A stretch of 17,867 nucleotides of DNA, from the NCBI GenBank assembly GCA_052145775.1, contig JBKQNY010000077.1, forward strand, positions 1 through 17,867, given 5' to 3'. The notes under the pieces were generated by a model that was not told the DNA's origin, ran no database searches, and saw only the letters and a program-made list of their open reading frames with translations. Below are positions 6,775 through 14,194 of this stretch, piece after piece. Made by a program: the position numbers and the translations under genes. How positions within the stretch are numbered: the first letter of the stretch is position 1; each line of letters starts with the position of its first letter. The stretch is from CAVYPR01 sp052145775 (GTDB lineage Bacteria; Actinomycetota; Acidimicrobiia; Acidimicrobiales; RAAP-2).

Positions 6775-7332
6775 GTGGGACTCGCCCCCGATGTGGTGCT
6801 GGACCGGCACCGCAGGGCCTGCTCGGGATTCGGCGCCGTGGTCGACCAGGTGGGGGATCGCTGGGACCGGCCGTCTCCGTGCCCGGAGTGGGACGCCCGC
6901 GGGGTGCTCGAGCACGTGATCGGCTTCCACGATGTCCTCCTGCTGGTGCCACTCGGCGCCAAGCCCACCCGCTCCCGGGTCGACCCGGCGGCCCGATGGG
7001 CGGTGACGTTGGAGGCGATCCTCTCGGTGCTCGGTCCCGAGGGCCCCGAACCCGGACCCCCCGCCGCCGGCGCGATCGCCTTCCCGAGGCTGCTGCCCAT
7101 GCTCACCGCCGACGTCCTGGTGCACAGCTGGGACCTCTCATGCTCCATCGGGGCCGAGGCCGCGCTCGACGCCGACCTCTGCGAGGCGGCCCTGGAGGGG
7201 GCCCGGGGAAGCGAGGAGGCGCGCCTGGCCTCGGGGATGTTCGGCCCCCCGGTCGGGGTGCCCGAGGGGTCCGACGCCCGGACACGCCTCGTGGCGCTGA
7301 TGGGACGGGACCCCTCGTGGGGACGGGCCTGA
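6775..7332 (+). CDS. DinB-like / TIGR03086-type metal-binding protein
   Basis: 185 residues, likely a four-helix bundle of the mycothiol-dependent maleylpyruvate isomerase N-domain/DinB superfamily. The signature SPCPEWDARGVLEHVIG (34-50) is characteristic of TIGR03086 proteins and supplies a metal ligand at H47. A second conserved patch, LTADVLVHSWDL (110-121), supplies H117 and acidic ligands. Function of this subfamily is unsettled; some relatives are thiol-dependent enzymes using mycothiol, the actinobacterial thiol. The start follows TAGAAT by 6 nt, and the gene has its own promoter 33 nt after the flavoprotein stop. It converges on the dehalogenase gene. Confidence 0.7.
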   Translation: MGLAPDVVLDRHRRACSGFGAVVDQVGDRWDRPSPCPEWDARGVLEHVIGFHDVLLLVPLGAKPTRSRVDPAARWAVTLEAILSVLGPEGPEPGPPAAGAIAFPRLLPMLTADVLVHSWDLSCSIGAEAALDADLCEAALEGARGSEEARLASGMFGPPVGVPEGSDARTRLVALMGRDPSWGRA

Positions 7333-7336
7333 GCGA

Positions 7337-7362
7337 GGAGGCGACCGCCGGCCCCCGCCTCC
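7337..7362. terminator. hairpin between convergent genes
   Basis: GGAGGCG (7337-7343) pairs perfectly with CGCCTCC (7356-7362) around a 12-nt loop. It fills the 43-nt gap between two convergent stop codons and could terminate both. It lacks a T-tract. Confidence 0.4.
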
Positions 7363-7375
7363 ACCGTCCGCCGGT

Positions 7376-8305
7376 TCAGGCGCCGGTGGTCCCCTCGATG
7401 AAGTCGACCACCACCGCGGCCAGCTCTTCCCCCCGATCCTCCTGGAGGAAGTGGCCGGCACCGGTGATCGTGGTGTGGGGCTGGCCCGAGGCGCCGGGTA
7501 TCTCCTCCTTGAACCGGCCATCGGTGCCCGAGAAGATGGGGTCCGAGTCACTGAAGGCGCACAAGAACGGCCGTTCGAACGACCGCAGGGACTCCCAGGC
7601 GCGCCGGTTGTCGGCGGAGGCGGGGTCGTCGGGAGCGGTGGGGACGAGCATCGGGAACTGCCGGGCGCCGGCCAGGTAGCGCTCGTCGGGATAGGGGGCG
7701 TCGTAGGCGGCGACGACCTCGGGCGAGAGGTCGGTCACCGTGGCCATGCTGACGATGGCCCCGGCCGAGAAGTCCTCGACCTCCTGGGAGAACCGCTGCC
7801 AGTTGAAGAAGGCCCTGCCGACCTGGGTGTCGCCCAGCGGGAACCCGGTGTTGGCCGCCACCACCCGGCGGAAGCGCCCGGGGTGGGCGGCCACCAAACG
7901 GAGACCCAGGAGACCGCCCCAGTCCTGGCAGACCAGGGTGACGGCGTCCAGGCCCAGCCGGTCGAAGAGGGCCTCGCGCAGCCACTCGGCGTGGCGGGCG
8001 TAGGTGTAGTCGGAGCGCTCGGCCGGCTTGTCCGAGCGCCCGAACCCCACCAGGTCGAGGGCGACCACCCGGTGACCGGCCGCCGCCAACGGGGGGACCA
8101 TCTTGCGGTAGAGGTAGGACCAGGTGGGCTCGCCGTGAAGCAGGACCACGGTCTCGGCGGCGTGGGGCGGCCCCTCGTCGAGGTGGTGGACCCGGATGGG
8201 GGGCCCGCCGCCGGGGTCGCCGTTGGCCACTTCGACGTAGTGGGGCTCGAAGTCGTAGCCGACCAGCCCTTCGAACCGCTCCTCGGGCGTGCGCACGACC
8301 CGCAT
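7376..8305 (-). CDS. dhmA: haloalkane dehalogenase (subfamily I, DhmA-like)
   Basis: A 309-residue alpha/beta hydrolase expected to cleave carbon-halogen bonds in haloalkanes, giving an alcohol and halide. LLHGEPTWSYLYRKM (55-69) forms the oxyanion hole. DLVGFGRSDKP (84-94) is the family loop. CQDWGG (126-131) gives nucleophile D128 with halide-binding W129. FSDSDPIF (251-258) gives the probable acid D255, and GAGHFLQED (282-290) gives base H285. W169 in FFNWQRFS is placed where subfamily I enzymes have their second halide-binding tryptophan (inference). Length is normal. An epoxide hydrolase would usually have two lid tyrosines and HGFPE-type motifs, so dehalogenase is favoured. A TAGCGT on the minus strand (8423-8418) may be its promoter with a ~105-nt leader. 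Confidence 0.8.
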   Translation of the reverse strand: MRVVRTPEERFEGLVGYDFEPHYVEVANGDPGGGPPIRVHHLDEGPPHAAETVVLLHGEPTWSYLYRKMVPPLAAAGHRVVALDLVGFGRSDKPAERSDYTYARHAEWLREALFDRLGLDAVTLVCQDWGGLLGLRLVAAHPGRFRRVVAANTGFPLGDTQVGRAFFNWQRFSQEVEDFSAGAIVSMATVTDLSPEVVAAYDAPYPDERYLAGARQFPMLVPTAPDDPASADNRRAWESLRSFERPFLCAFSDSDPIFSGTDGRFKEEIPGASGQPHTTITGAGHFLQEDRGEELAAVVVDFIEGTTGA

Positions 8306-8455
8306 CAGCCGGCCCCCGCCCCGCGCCCGACGCCCGGTTCCACCTCAACCGCTCTCCTGGCCACCGCGGACCCCCTCCCGATCACCGCCGGCACCACGCC
8401 GGCGGGCGCTCGACCGCACGCTAGCCAGCCGGCCCCAGGGTGACCCGGCGCCCGG

Positions 8456-10159
8456 TCAGTCGCCGGCGGGTTCGGGCAGGGTGCGGACCGCCCGCCCGTG
8501 CTCCATGACCACGACGCGGTCGAAGCCGGCTAGGTCCTCCTGGCGGTGGGTGACCAGCAGGACGGTCCGCCCGGCCGAGGCGGCCAGCACGTCGCGCAGG
8601 AGGTTGGCTGCGGTTGGGCCGTCGAGCCCCGAGGTGGGCTCGTCGAGGACCAGGACCTGGGCACCGGTGAGGAGTGCCCGGGCCAGGGCGATCCGCTGGC
8701 GCTGGCCCCCCGAGACCTGCGCCCCGCGCTCGCCGACCGGCGTGTCGAGCCCGTCGGGAAGGGTGGTGATCCACCGGTCGAGCTGGGCCAGGCGGATCAC
8801 CTCTGCCACCTCGTCATCGGTGGCCGAGGGGCGGGACAGGCGGACGTTGTCCCCGATGGAGCCCGGGAAGAGGTGGGCGTCCTGGTCCACCAGGGCCACC
8901 GCCCGGCGCACGTCGGACTGGCCGAGCCGTTCGAGGTCGATCCCGCCCAGGGTGGCCCGGCCCGCCGACAGGGGCCAGAAGCGCAGGAGCACGTTGACCA
9001 CGCTGGACTTGCCGGCCCCGCTGGCCCCGACCACGGCCGTCCGCCCGCCGGGGTCGACGGCCAAGTCGAGGCCGTGCAGGGCCCACGGCAGCTCCGGGCC
9101 GTAGCGGAGGCGGGCGCCGCTGAGGGCGACGGCGAGCGGCCCGGTGGGCACGGGCTCGGGGGACACCGGGTCGACCACCGGGACCTCCACCGCGCCGAGG
9201 GCCAGCAGTCGCCGGCCGGCCGCCACGACGTCGCCGGTGCGCAGCGTGGCCAGGGCCAGGGCGGCCACCGGCTCGAAGGCCCCCAGGGCGGCCAGCGGCA
9301 GGACCGCGAGCATGACGGACTCCATCCGGTGGCCGTGCACGGCCGAGACCCCGGCCGCCAGCACGCCGAGCACGGCGGCCCCGGCGCTGACGACGACCAC
9401 GGCCGAGGTGGCCCCGGCGGCCAGGGCGCGGCGGCGGGCCAGCCGGGTGAGCTCGCCGTCGGCCGCCTCCACCCGGGCCATGGCGGCCGCATCCGCCCCG
9501 TAGGCAAGGAGCTCGGGGGCGCCCTGGACGAGGTCGACCACCTCGGCCGAGAGCTGGCCGCGCAGCGCCGCCGCCCGGCCCCTCGAAGGGCTGGCGGCCA
9601 GGGCGACCGCCGGGGTCGCCACGGCCGCCACGACCAGGCACGCGGCCAGGACCAGCCCGGCCAGGGGCAGGATGAGCGCCACCAGCACCACGGCCAGCAC
9701 GGCGGCACCCGCCGTGACGGCCACCGGAAGCAGCGAGCGCAGGTAGAGGTCCTGGAGGGTGTCGACGTCGTCGGTGGCCCGGGCCAGCAGGTCGCCGCTG
9801 CGCCAGGCGGCCAGCCCGGCGGGGGAGAGGGGCTCGAGACGGTCGTAGAGCCAGAGCCGCCACCCGCTGAGGGCCCGGAAGGCGGCGTCGTGGCCGACGA
9901 GCCGTTCGCCGTAGCGGAGGGGTCCGCGGATGAAGGCCAGGACCTCGACCGCGGCCAGCAGGCCGGCGATGGCACCGAGGCCGGGTCGGAAGGCGGCCCG
10001 GTCGATCACGTACCCCGACCCGGCCAGCAGGCCGACCGTGGCCAGGGCCGCCGCCACCCCGAGCAGGGTGGCGACCGCCATGCGGCCCCAGGGAGGGGCG
10101 CTGATGCGGGCGAGCCGCCGCAGGACGGCCGGCCCGGAGGCCGGGGTCGGCGTGCTCAC
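8456..10159 (-). CDS. cydC: CydC-type ABC half-transporter (thiol reductant exporter subunit)
   Basis: A 567-residue membrane exporter subunit: six-helix transmembrane part in residues ~15-310 and a nucleotide-binding domain from ~335. Walker A is GASGAGKS (378-385, K384), the signature is VSGGQRQRIALARALL, Walker B is VLVLDEPTSGLD and the H-loop is LLVTHR. CydDC heterodimers move thiols such as cysteine or glutathione and are needed for cytochrome bd assembly in known bacteria. The GTG start overlaps the cydD stop by 4 nt (GTGA, 10159-10156), so translation is coupled. The frame stays open far upstream through cydD, but that extension has no transporter-like sequence and was discarded. cydA and cydB are not in this window. 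Confidence 0.85.
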   Translation of the reverse strand: MSTPTPASGPAVLRRLARISAPPWGRMAVATLLGVAAALATVGLLAGSGYVIDRAAFRPGLGAIAGLLAAVEVLAFIRGPLRYGERLVGHDAAFRALSGWRLWLYDRLEPLSPAGLAAWRSGDLLARATDDVDTLQDLYLRSLLPVAVTAGAAVLAVVLVALILPLAGLVLAACLVVAAVATPAVALAASPSRGRAAALRGQLSAEVVDLVQGAPELLAYGADAAAMARVEAADGELTRLARRRALAAGATSAVVVVSAGAAVLGVLAAGVSAVHGHRMESVMLAVLPLAALGAFEPVAALALATLRTGDVVAAGRRLLALGAVEVPVVDPVSPEPVPTGPLAVALSGARLRYGPELPWALHGLDLAVDPGGRTAVVGASGAGKSSVVNVLLRFWPLSAGRATLGGIDLERLGQSDVRRAVALVDQDAHLFPGSIGDNVRLSRPSATDDEVAEVIRLAQLDRWITTLPDGLDTPVGERGAQVSGGQRQRIALARALLTGAQVLVLDEPTSGLDGPTAANLLRDVLAASAGRTVLLVTHRQEDLAGFDRVVVMEHGRAVRTLPEPAGD

Positions 10160-11895
10160 CGGCGCACCATGACCGTGTCGACCGGCCCCTTCGGGCCGTT
10201 GCCTGGGGTTGCGCCGGCCGGGGGGGTGAGGGTGACCACCCGGTCGATCCGCTCGACGAGTGCCGGGCGATGGGCGGCGACCAGGACGGTGCGGCCCTCG
10301 AACCACGGGGCGAGGGCCGCCGCGAGCTCGGCCTCGGTGGTCGCGTCGAGATGGGCGACGGGCTCGTCGAGGAGGACCACGGGCGCCTGGCGCAGCACCG
10401 CTCGGGCCAGTGCCAGGCGCTGCCGCTCGCCGGCGCTGAGGGTGAGGCCGCCGTCGCCGACCCTGGTCCCGAGGCCCTCTGGGAGCTCGGAGACCAGCTC
10501 GCCCAGGCCGCAGGTGTCCAGCGCATCCAGCAGTTCGGTGTCGTCCGCCCCTGCGGCCGCCAGCCGCAGGTTGTCGGCGATGGTGCCGGCGAAGAGGTGC
10601 GGCCGCTGGGGTACCCACGAAAGGTGCGCGCGCCAGCTCGCCGCGGCGACGTCGGCGAGGTCGACCTCCCCAACGACGATCGATCCCTCGTCGGGGTGCA
10701 CGAAGCCGAGGAGCAGGGAGAGGACCGTCGACTTGCCCGAACCTGACGGGCCGACCAGGGCGACGTGCTCGCCGGGTGCGAGCTCGAGGCCGAAGCGGTC
10801 CAGGGCCGGGACGGCCCGTCCCGGGTAGTCGACACGCACCCCCGAGAGGCGGACCGTGGCCGTCCGCGGATCGGGGACGGTGGCCGCGGTGGGCGAGGTG
10901 GCGGCCGCCGTCGGGAGGTCGAGGACGTCGAGGATCCGCTCGGCCGCCGCCTGCCCCTCGGCACTGGCATGGAACTCGGCCCCCGCCCGCCGCAGCGGGA
11001 GGAAGACTTCGGGCGACACCAGCAGGACGGCCAGGGCGGTGGAGAGGCTGACCGTCCCGCCGAGGAGCCGCAGGCCGAGCACCATGGCCACCAGGCCGAC
11101 CCCCATGCCGGCCAGAAACTCCATGGCCAGGGCGGACAGGAAGGCCACCCGGAGCAGCGTCATCGAGGTCTGGCGAAGACCCTCGGTCGACGCGGCGACC
11201 TCGCGCCGCCCGTGGGCCTGGCGGCCAAACGCCCGGAGAGTGGGCAAACCCTGCACCAGGTCGAGGAAGCGGGCCGAGAGGGACGAGAGCCTCCGCCACT
11301 GGCGGTGGGTTTCCCGGCCGGCCTTGCGCCCGAAGTAGACCATGGACAGGGGCACCAGCACCACCAGCGCGGCCAGGACCAGCATGGAGACCCAGTCCTC
11401 CCAGCCCACCCAGGCCAGGATGGCGATCGGCGCCAGCCCGGCCAGCACCGCCTGGGGGAGGTAGCGGCCGAAGTAGGCATCGAGGGCGGCGACGCCGCGG
11501 GTGGCGGTGAGCGAGAGCTCCCCGGCGCGCTCTTGGGCCAGCCACGATGGGCCGAGGTCGAGGGTCTGGCGGAGGAGCTGGCGCCGGAGGGCCGAGGTCA
11601 CGGTGGCCGAGGTTCGCTGGGCCGCCGCCTCGCCGGCCCACACGCACAGGGCACGGGCGACGAAGGCCGCCGCCATCCCCACCAGCCGGGGGGTGACGTC
11701 GGAGAGGGTGGCGTGGTCGAGGAGGGTGGAGGAGACCACCGAGGCCAGGAGGACCGCCTGGGCCACCACGCAGACGGTGGCGGCGAGGCCCACCGCCACC
11801 GCCACCACCAGGTAGCGGCGGGTGGCGGCCACCCGGGCCGTCAGGCGAGCGTCGAGCAGGCCACCGAACCGCCGGGGTCCGGCCGTGGAGGGCAT
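10156..11895 (-). CDS. cydD: CydD-type ABC half-transporter (thiol reductant exporter subunit)
   Basis: A 579-residue partner of CydC. Transmembrane helices lie in residues ~25-310, with the CydD-like stretch VYFGRKAGRETHRQWRR after the helix VLVPLSM. The ATPase has Walker A GPSGSGKST (~382-390, K388), signature LSAGERQRLALARAVL, Walker B VVLLDEPVAHLD and H-loop AAHR. ATG 11895 was chosen because TACCGT lies 6 nt upstream on the minus strand, giving a leaderless start; the frame extends 52 residues further, but that part overlaps the divergent gene and is low in pattern. The pair is divergent from the dienelactone hydrolase-like gene, with 94 bp between start codons. Confidence 0.85.
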   Translation of the reverse strand: MPSTAGPRRFGGLLDARLTARVAATRRYLVVAVAVGLAATVCVVAQAVLLASVVSSTLLDHATLSDVTPRLVGMAAAFVARALCVWAGEAAAQRTSATVTSALRRQLLRQTLDLGPSWLAQERAGELSLTATRGVAALDAYFGRYLPQAVLAGLAPIAILAWVGWEDWVSMLVLAALVVLVPLSMVYFGRKAGRETHRQWRRLSSLSARFLDLVQGLPTLRAFGRQAHGRREVAASTEGLRQTSMTLLRVAFLSALAMEFLAGMGVGLVAMVLGLRLLGGTVSLSTALAVLLVSPEVFLPLRRAGAEFHASAEGQAAAERILDVLDLPTAAATSPTAATVPDPRTATVRLSGVRVDYPGRAVPALDRFGLELAPGEHVALVGPSGSGKSTVLSLLLGFVHPDEGSIVVGEVDLADVAAASWRAHLSWVPQRPHLFAGTIADNLRLAAAGADDTELLDALDTCGLGELVSELPEGLGTRVGDGGLTLSAGERQRLALARAVLRQAPVVLLDEPVAHLDATTEAELAAALAPWFEGRTVLVAAHRPALVERIDRVVTLTPPAGATPGNGPKGPVDTVMVRR

Positions 11896-11901
11896 CGGAC
11901 C

Positions 11902-11907
11902 ACGGTA
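11902..11907 (-). promoter_or_regulatory. -10 element for leaderless cydDC transcript
   Basis: On the minus strand TACCGT (11907-11902) is followed by GGTCCG and the ATG at 11895. This is the same hexamer-6 nt-start geometry as the plus-strand leaderless genes. Confidence 0.5.
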
Positions 11908-11976
11908 CCGACCGGGGCCGGTGGCCACGAGTCGGCCGAACCCGCTCCGGCCCGCCGCCGTGGTGCGGGTCCGACC

Positions 11977-11982
11977 TAGAGT
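11977..11982 (+). promoter_or_regulatory. -10 element for leaderless dienelactone hydrolase-like gene
   Basis: TAGAGT is followed by 7 nt and GTG 11990. It lies back-to-back with the cydD promoter, about 70 bp away, so shared regulation in the divergent region is possible. Confidence 0.55.
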
Positions 11983-11989
11983 CTCGCGG

Positions 11990-12793
11990 GTGCCCGCGGA
12001 CCCCCACGCCCTCGACGGCTTCACCCGCACCGTCGAGAGCCACCTCGGCAAGGCGCGCGACGTCTACCGGCTAGGCCGCGGGCCGGCGGTGGTCGTCATC
12101 GCCGAGGTCCCGGGGATCACGCCCAAGGTGGCCGGGTTCGCCCGCAGGGTGGCCGCACTCGGCTTTACCGCCGTCCTGCCCCACCTCTTCGGCGCCCCGG
12201 GCGTGGAGCCGACGGCGGGAGCCATGGCCAAGACCCTGGGCTCGGTCTGCATCTCCCGGGAGTTCACCCTGTTCGCCCTGCACAAGACGAGCCCCGTCAC
12301 CGTCTGGCTGCGGAGGCTGGCCGCGGCCGAGCACGAGCGGTGCGGCGGGCCCGGGGTGGGCGTGGTGGGCATGTGCCTGACGGGCGGATTCGCCCTGGCC
12401 ATGATGGTCGACGACGTCGTGGTGGCCCCGGTCCTCAGCCAGCCGTCACTGCCCGGACCGGTCTCACGCCGCCGCAAGGCCGACCTCGGCATCTCCGACG
12501 CCGACCTGGCGCGGGTGAAGGAGCGCGTGGCCGCCGGCGCCTGCGTGCTCGGCTTGCGCTTCACCGGGGACCCGGCCTGCCCCCCCGAGCGCTTCGATCG
12601 GCTCCGCACCGAGCTCGGCGACGGCTTCATCGGTGTCGAGCTGGACTCGTCGGCGTCCAACCCCTACGGCCACAAGAAGCACGCCCACTCGGTCCTCACC
12701 GAGGATCTCGACGACCGTCCCGGCACCCCGACCCGCGACGCCCTCGACAAGGTGCTCGACTTCTTCTCCGAGCGGCTGCTGGCAGCGCCCTGA
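11990..12793 (+). CDS. dienelactone hydrolase family protein
   Basis: A 267-residue alpha/beta hydrolase. The dienelactone hydrolase hallmarks are present: VVIAEVPGITP (35-45) with the conserved Glu E39, nucleophile cysteine C129 in GMCLTGG (128-134), probable acid D194 in FTGDPACPPE, and HAHSVL (231-236) with catalytic H233. The family hydrolyses lactones or esters, for example in aromatic degradation, but no other ring-cleavage genes are nearby, so the substrate is unknown. GTG 11990 follows TAGAGT by 7 nt; the open frame upstream to 11822 overlaps cydD and its promoter and was rejected. A perfect hairpin at 12807-12829 follows the stop. Confidence 0.82.
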   Translation: MPADPHALDGFTRTVESHLGKARDVYRLGRGPAVVVIAEVPGITPKVAGFARRVAALGFTAVLPHLFGAPGVEPTAGAMAKTLGSVCISREFTLFALHKTSPVTVWLRRLAAAEHERCGGPGVGVVGMCLTGGFALAMMVDDVVVAPVLSQPSLPGPVSRRRKADLGISDADLARVKERVAAGACVLGLRFTGDPACPPERFDRLRTELGDGFIGVELDSSASNPYGHKKHAHSVLTEDLDDRPGTPTRDALDKVLDFFSERLLAAP

Positions 12794-12806
12794 TCGGAGC
12801 GGGGGA

Positions 12807-12829
12807 CGGGCCGCTCCGGGCGCGGCCCG
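12807..12829 (+). terminator. hairpin between dienelactone hydrolase-like gene and NAT gene
   Basis: CGGGCCGC (12807-12814) and GCGGCCCG (12822-12829) form a perfect 8-bp stem with a 7-nt loop, 13 nt after the stop. There is no T-tract. It suggests the NAT gene has its own promoter. Confidence 0.45.
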
Positions 12830-12878
12830 CCGGGCTGGGATCACCCGCGAGCGGAGGCGGGTGCGCGAGAGTCGTGGG

Positions 12879-13676
12879 GTGGAGCGGGGCGAGTTCGTCG
12901 GCCGCTACCTCGACCGGCTGGGGCTGGGCACGCCGGCGGGGCCGGACGCCTCTGTCCTCTGCGCGCTGCACCAGGCCCACCTCACCAAGGTCCCCTTCGA
13001 GAACCTCGACGTCCACCTCGGGGTCCCGATCACGCTCGACCCCGGCGCTCTCGCCGACAAGGTCCTCGGGCGCAACCGGGGCGGCTTCTGCTACGAGCTG
13101 AACGGGCTCTTCGCCGAGCTGCTCACCGCCCTCGGCTTCCGGGTGACGCTGCTCGGGGCGCGGGTCTGGGGGGAGCACGGGTTCGGCCCGCCCCTCGACC
13201 ATCTGGTATTGCGGGTGGGGTGCGCAGACGACCCGGCGGAGTGGCTGGCTGACGTCGGCTTCGGGGCGCACTCGCTCTTCCCCCTCCGGGTCGAGCCCCA
13301 GCTCCGCCAGGATGACCCCGGCGGGGTCTTCCGCATCGAGCCCGCCGGGAACGGCGACCTCGACGTGCTGCGCGACGGGACCGTGCAGTACCGGGTCGAG
13401 CCCCACCCGCGGTCGCTCACAGCATTCGAGGCGATGTGCTGGTACCAGCAGACCTCACCCCGCTCGCACTTCACCGTCGCCCCCCTGTGCACCCTGCAGA
13501 CGCCGCGGGGCAGGGTGACCGTCAGCGGGGACCGCCTGATCCGCACCGAGGACGGGGTGAAGGACGAGCGGGTGCTGGACGGCGAGAGCGAGCTGCTCGA
13601 GACCTACCGCACCACCTTCGGGATCGAGCTCGACCGGGTGCCAGGCTCGGACGCGAGCACGTCCGCCGGTGGCTGA
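12879..13676 (+). CDS. nat: arylamine N-acetyltransferase
   Basis: A 265-residue enzyme that transfers acetyl from acetyl-CoA to arylamines or hydrazines (isoniazid-type substrates in mycobacteria). The Cys-His-Asp triad is clear: C71 in RGGFCYELNGLF, H108 in PLDHLVLRVG and D125 in WLADVGFG. KVPFENLDVHLG (37-48) is the usual N-terminal motif. Length and the starting pattern ERGEFVGRYLDRLGL match bacterial NATs, so GTG 12879 was chosen; GTG 12861, six codons upstream, is an alternative with GGAGG close by. GAGAGT (12867-12872) lies 6 nt before 12879 and fits a weak leaderless -10. The upstream hairpin argues for independent transcription. Confidence 0.9.
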   Translation: MERGEFVGRYLDRLGLGTPAGPDASVLCALHQAHLTKVPFENLDVHLGVPITLDPGALADKVLGRNRGGFCYELNGLFAELLTALGFRVTLLGARVWGEHGFGPPLDHLVLRVGCADDPAEWLADVGFGAHSLFPLRVEPQLRQDDPGGVFRIEPAGNGDLDVLRDGTVQYRVEPHPRSLTAFEAMCWYQQTSPRSHFTVAPLCTLQTPRGRVTVSGDRLIRTEDGVKDERVLDGESELLETYRTTFGIELDRVPGSDASTSAGG

Positions 13677-13794
13677 GGCCTCCGTCGGACCGCTCCCCGA
13701 GGCCGCCGAGCCCCGGCGCAGTGCCTGGCGCGAAGGTTTCGTGGCAGAACCGTGTCCGGAGCGGGCCACCCGCGGGTGCGGGTGCGGCGCGCGC

Positions 13795-13800
13795 TAGCAT
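13795..13800 (+). promoter_or_regulatory. -10 element upstream of the small 95-residue gene
   Basis: TAGCAT is identical to the hexamer before 1944, but here no start codon follows at 6-7 nt. The start would be near 13807, leaving a ~35-nt leader with GGGGGAG (13824-13830) as a possible ribosome site before GTG 13842. Confidence 0.45.
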
Positions 13801-13841
13801 CCGCGCGACGAGCGCAGAGCCGACGGGGGAGTGGTCCAAAC

Positions 13842-14129
13842 GTGGAGCTGACGCCTTGGCCGGGGGCGACGCAGGCCGTGCTGGTGCGCAACGACGGTGA
13901 CTGGCTGATCCAGTGGCGGGTCGGCGGCCGGCGAATGGACGTGACCCGTCTGCGCGACGACGAGGTGGCCGCCGAGATCGGCGGGCGCGGCAGTGACGCC
14001 GACACCGTGGCCTACATCGAGCGACGTCTCAACAACGCGGGCTTCATCGCGAAGCTCCGCGACGGCCAGCGCAACCTGCTCGGCCCCCATGAGGTCGCCT
14101 CCTGGCACCTCCGTCCGCGGCTCCGGTAA
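13842..14129 (+). CDS. small hypothetical protein
   Basis: 95 residues, no family recognised. It begins MELTPWPGATQAVLVRNDGD and has alternating basic and acidic stretches, a likely beta-hairpin start (AVLVRNDGDWLIQWRVGGRR), a DADTVAYIERRLNNAGF helix and a basic C-terminus ending HLRPRLR. No signal peptide or membrane segment is seen. GTG 13842 was chosen because TAGCAT (13795-13800) would exclude the longer start at 13752, whose extra 30 residues are Arg/Ala-rich and unpatterned. It stands alone between NAT and the convergent ArsR-fusion gene. The in-frame, codon-biased look suggests a real gene, but function is unknown. Confidence 0.55.
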   Translation: MELTPWPGATQAVLVRNDGDWLIQWRVGGRRMDVTRLRDDEVAAEIGGRGSDADTVAYIERRLNNAGFIAKLRDGQRNLLGPHEVASWHLRPRLR

Positions 14130-14159
14130 GAGGGAAGGCCAGGGGGCCCAGGCCCGAGG

Positions 14160-14180
14160 CCGAGGGTCCACGATCCTCGG
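14160..14180. terminator. hairpin between convergent genes
   Basis: CCGAGG (14160-14165) pairs with CCTCGG (14175-14180) around a 9-nt loop, in the 65-nt gap between two convergent stops. It is short and GC-rich, so only a weak bidirectional terminator candidate. Confidence 0.3.
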
Positions 14181-14194
14181 GGCCCGCCGGGCCG

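Noticed and set aside
6216..7679. 487-residue plus-strand frame across the flavoprotein and DinB-like genes
   Set aside because: It is an out-of-frame shadow of two well-supported genes with Arg/Gly-rich sequence.
7451..8443. 330-residue plus-strand frame opposite the dehalogenase
   Set aside because: Antisense shadow; the minus strand carries a complete catalytic triad.
8546..10828. 760-residue plus-strand open frame antisense to cydDC
   Set aside because: Gln/Gly/Arg-rich composition is typical of antisense frames in high-GC DNA and no domain is seen; cydDC motifs are on the other strand.
10160..12043. Minus-strand frame continuous with cydC, giving a 1195-residue open frame
   Set aside because: The upstream half is Gly/Arg/Pro-rich shadow of cydD; transporter sequence starts only at the GTG at 10159, which overlaps the cydD stop.
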